From Fratercula arctica (lineage: Eukaryota; Chordata; Aves; Charadriiformes; Alcidae): a DNA stretch of 64,000 nt. How positions within the stretch are numbered: position 1 is the first letter of the stretch; every line of letters starts with the position of its first letter. The translations under genes and the position numbers were made by a program. The stretch is from NCBI GenBank assembly GCA_947846985.1, contig CANTUZ010000005.1, positions 25,020,389-25,084,388 of the forward strand, written 5' to 3'. Shown in pieces: positions 62,463-64,000 of the stretch. Under the pieces are notes generated by a model that saw only the letters and a program-made list of their open reading frames with translations, did no database searches and was not told the origin of the DNA.

Positions 62463-62480
62463 TGGCGCCCAACGTGGGGC
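62463..62480 (+). other. Primer binding site, tRNA-Lys1,2 type
   Basis: TGGCGCCCAACGTGGGGC is the complement of the 3' end of tRNA-Lys1,2, the primer of betaretroviruses and many ERVK elements for minus-strand DNA synthesis. It lies 8 bp after the LTR's CA terminus, a longer gap than the 0-3 bp usual in retroviruses. Confidence 0.95.
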
Positions 62481-62537
62481 TCGAAGGGTTGAGACAACGA
62501 CAGAATCTAACTAGAGCTTGAAAAAACGAATTTGTTA

Positions 62538-62543
62538 GGTAAA
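62538..62543 (+). promoter_or_regulatory. Possible major splice donor (G|GTAAA)
   Basis: TTAG|GTAAAT has a reasonable 5' splice-site match (AG|GTAA). It lies between the primer binding site and the leader frame, where retroviruses keep the donor for env mRNA. If used, spliced mRNAs would lack both the leader frame and gag. Not tested. Confidence 0.4.
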
Positions 62544-62557
62544 TAGTCACGGTCACT

Positions 62558-62875
62558 ATGTTGCTTAGTTTGTTCTCATGGCTGTGTTATGTAAACTCCT
62601 ATGTGTTTTATGCACTCCCTGTGATGATATTTGCTACTTCTGGGAGGGGGATGAGGATTATCATTTTGCTGTCCTGTGCAATATCGGCTTATGATATGAT
62701 AACATCACTTGTTAGACGGTTATTTTGGGGTGTTTATGTGATATTGCTCTCCTGTCCGTACATTGGGTACCACCTCTCAGAATTCATTAATAATTACACC
62801 CAGTCTATGGGGGAAACAGGGGGGGACACTTCCCCAGCTCTTTTGCCTCCCTTTTCTCCTTTGAGTCAGGTATGA
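62558..62875 (+). CDS. Proviral leader ORF: 105-residue hydrophobic protein overlapping the gag start
   Basis: I do not recognise a named family. The start is the first ATG after the LTR (no ATG occurs from 62238 to 62557) and has A at -3. The protein is strongly hydrophobic, with candidate membrane segments at about residues 12-28, 34-52 and 55-73, each edged by basic residues (Arg30, Arg33, Arg53-Arg54), then a polar, Pro-rich tail (residues 78-105). The TGA stop overlaps the gag ATG as ATGA at 62872-62875. The context suggests a small membrane protein made from unspliced viral RNA and a translational link to gag. It could also be a chance frame in a long leader, but the overlap, first-ATG position and clean hydrophobic pattern argue against that. 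Conservation in sister copies would decide. Confidence 0.55.
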   Translation: MLLSLFSWLCYVNSYVFYALPVMIFATSGRGMRIIILLSCAISAYDMITSLVRRLFWGVYVILLSCPYIGYHLSEFINNYTQSMGETGGDTSPALLPPFSPLSQV

Positions 62876-64000
62876 CAGCTTTTGAGAATTTTGAATATCC
62901 TTGGGATGTTCAAACCAGCATGTTCCTAGTGTTATGTTTGCTGAATATGTTCCAGGTCTCGTTTAGGGTTAAACAACTATTTAAGACTACCACCCAGAGA
63001 TCTGCTCCAAGGCTGGACAGTCAGGGGTGGCATGGCAGGTGGGAGAACATGGGCAGGTACTTAGAGAACTTCTCACCTCCAATGGTCTGGGACTTCACCC
63101 CTGAACAATTACAGGACCCTGATAGAATAGTAGAATATCTGAAGGGAAAGTGCTGTGGCTATTCTAGAGAGGCACAACTCACTGCACTGTGCTGGGCCCT
63201 GGCTAGTGTCTACCAGGCACTGCTCAGTGCTATGCAGCACCCTCAGAAGAAAGAGACAGAGACCAGACCAGCAGGCGCTGCGGCCCCTGCGGCAGGTGCT
63301 GCGGTTGCTGTGGCCCCTGTGGCAGGTGCTGCTGCGACGGGCACTGCGGCTACTGCGACCCCTGCGACGGGCACTGCGGCTACTGCGACCCCTGCGACGG
63401 GCACTGCGGCTACTGCGACCCCTGCGACGGGCACTGCGGCTACTGCGACCCCTGCGACAGGCACTGCGGCTACTGCAACCCCTGCGACAGGCACTGCGGC
63501 TACTGCAACCCCGGTGACAGACACTGCAGCTACTCCAGCCCCGGTGACAGACACTGCTGCTGAACCAGGGAACCAACCCGTGCCAGTATCCGTTGCCCCC
63601 ATACAAAAGAAGAAGTACACAAAGAAATCGGTTCGCATAGTAAGAGATGACGATGAACCAGGGCCATCACAAGGACAGGAGGAAGAGGCAGAACCAGAGA
63701 TAATTACCCGATCCCTATCCCTGAGTGAGCTGCGGGATATGCGAAAAGATTTTAGCCGACTTTCAGGCGAGCACATTGTCACCTGGCTGCTTCGGTGTTG
63801 GGATAATGGGGCCAGTAGCCTGGAATTAGAGGGTAGGGAAGCCAGGCAGTTGGGATCCCTGTCTAGGGAAGGCGGCATTGACAAAGCAATTGGAAAAAAG
63901 ACCCAAGCCCTCAGCCTCTGGAAGCGACTCCTGTCAGGCGTGAGGGAGAGGTACCCCTTCAGTGAAGATGTTGTATGTCAACCAAGCAAATGGACCACCA
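62872..64000 (+). CDS. gag: gag polyprotein of the ERVK-type provirus, 5' part (open at window end)
   Basis: An uninterrupted frame of 376 codons from ATG 62872 to the window end; it is long only because no stop has been reached. Gag is the retroviral structural polyprotein that assembles the particle. Visible layout: residues 1-133, matrix-like, with a hydrophobic stretch at about 17-27 and no Gly at position 2, so no standard N-myristoylation signal; residues 134-230, an Ala/Thr/Pro-rich repeat; residues 246-258, a basic patch (KKKYTKKSVRIVR); residues 259-276, acidic; residues 282-376, a helical, Trp-containing segment (HIVTWLLRCWDNGASSLELE, then SLSREGGIDKAIGK, then LWKRLL) that I take as the part leading into capsid. 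The assignment rests mainly on position after the primer binding site and on resemblance to avian ERVK gag; capsid's major homology region and nucleocapsid would be beyond the window. Start choice: the frame is closed upstream by TAA at 62791-62793, and this is the first ATG after it. Confidence 0.82.
   Translation, partial: MTAFENFEYPWDVQTSMFLVLCLLNMFQVSFRVKQLFKTTTQRSAPRLDSQGWHGRWENMGRYLENFSPPMVWDFTPEQLQDPDRIVEYLKGKCCGYSREAQLTALCWALASVYQALLSAMQHPQKKETETRPAGAAAPAAGAAVAVAPVAGAAATGTAATATPATGTAATATPATGTAATATPATGTAATATPATGTAATATPATGTAATATPVTDTAATPAPVTDTAAEPGNQPVPVSVAPIQKKKYTKKSVRIVRDDDEPGPSQGQEEEAEPEIITRSLSLSELRDMRKDFSRLSGEHIVTWLLRCWDNGASSLELEGREARQLGSLSREGGIDKAIGKKTQALSLWKRLLSGVRERYPFSEDVVCQPSKWTT
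63271..63561 (+). repeat. 30-bp coding tandem repeat in gag (Ala/Thr/Pro decapeptide)
   Basis: The core unit encodes TGTAATATPA (10 codons, so copy-number changes keep frame). Four identical or nearly identical units lie at 63337-63456, two close variants at 63457-63516, and one diverged unit plus a half unit up to 63561. Degenerate forerunner units (AGAAAPA-like) occupy 63271-63336. Copies in the centre are most alike and those at the edges most different, the usual result of unequal exchange. The encoded linker, residues 134-230, is uncharged, flexible and rich in Thr. GC content is far above that of the rest of the window. Confidence 0.95.

Larger units (their letters stand above)
62216..64000 (+). 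mobile_element. ERVK-type (betaretrovirus-like) endogenous provirus, 5' part, cut by the window end
   Basis: In order: LTR-like sequence ending AAACCACGACA at 62454; an 18-base primer binding site for tRNA-Lys1,2; a leader with a splice-donor candidate; a 105-codon leader frame; and gag, open to the window end. The tRNA-Lys1,2 site is typical of betaretroviruses and ERVK groups, and the LTR's last about 140 bp resemble avian ERVK LTRs as I know them. No stop or frameshift is seen in the 1.1 kb of gag available, so the copy is fairly recent or conserved. The left boundary is uncertain, and no target duplication can be checked because the right end is outside the window. Confidence 0.88.

Noticed and set aside
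63155..63517. 120-codon plus-strand Leu/Arg-rich frame
   Set aside because: It is an alternative frame of the same gag repeat and ends soon after the repeat.
63243..63884. 213-codon minus-strand frame and 165-codon minus-strand frame (63109-63606) over the GC-rich repeat
   Set aside because: Both are antisense shadows of the gag tandem repeat: a 30-bp GC-rich unit without stops in any frame keeps all frames open. Their products are monotonous Ala/Val or Arg/Ser repeats. The sense gag frame from 62872 has a proper context.
1..64000. CRISPR arrays, bacterial operons, rRNA or tRNA genes
   Set aside because: The sequence is vertebrate nuclear DNA; no repeat-spacer arrays, Shine-Dalgarno-led gene clusters or cloverleaf-type tRNA genes were seen. 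The primer binding site at 62463 is complementary to a tRNA end but is not a tRNA gene.

Overview
The window is bird nuclear DNA. The evidence is several CR1 LINE fragments ending in the avian-type 3' terminus (tandem copies of an octamer like ATTCTATG, next to a 'ttggaagggacc' block) and two different avian-style endogenous retrovirus (ERV) insertions. A neoavian, possibly a passerine, is plausible from the ERVK-like LTR end, but I cannot name a species. I find no host protein-coding gene. Almost every open frame in the unique sequence is short, AT-rich and unlike any family I know, so I read the window as a gene desert or the inside of a very large intron.

Layout. 1-18 kb is AT-rich unique sequence holding one small internal CR1 piece (7.9 kb), one old CR1 on the minus strand (11.1-12.2 kb) and some simple repeats. 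At 18140-18879 is a solo LTR of about 740 bp with a perfect 5-bp target duplication; it carries a TATA-like box, a poly(A) signal and a 50-codon open frame with a strong start context and a membrane-type C-terminus. 19-45 kb is mostly unique sequence with three more CR1 pieces (23.9, 26.3-27.2 and 41.7 kb) and a few stretches that look like conserved non-coding elements. 45.5-61.6 kb is richer in CR1 (45.5, 46.8, 54.6, 57.1, 57.8 and 60.4-61.6 kb); the last includes a broken reverse transcriptase (RT). At 53321-53583 is a 263-base pure purine tract made of three successive expanded repeat units.

The right edge (about 62216-64000) is the 5' part of an ERVK (betaretrovirus-like) provirus: a short or truncated 5' LTR ending at 62454, a primer binding site for tRNA-Lys1,2 (62463-62480), a possible splice donor, a leader open frame of 105 codons (62558-62875), and an uninterrupted gag frame that starts at 62872 and is still open at the window end (376 codons). 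The leader frame starts at the first ATG after the LTR, encodes a strongly hydrophobic protein with two or three possible membrane segments, and its TGA stop overlaps the gag ATG in the tetranucleotide ATGA. With ten further ATGs between the two starts, ordinary scanning to gag would be hard, so termination-reinitiation (coupled translation) is a natural hypothesis. Gag itself carries an Ala/Thr/Pro decapeptide repeat encoded by a nearly perfect 30-bp tandem array. This leader-gag arrangement is the most interesting part of the window.

Limits: everything is read by eye. CR1 and LTR assignments rest on recognised family sequence, and boundaries are good to about 5-30 bp unless a target duplication or motif fixes them.
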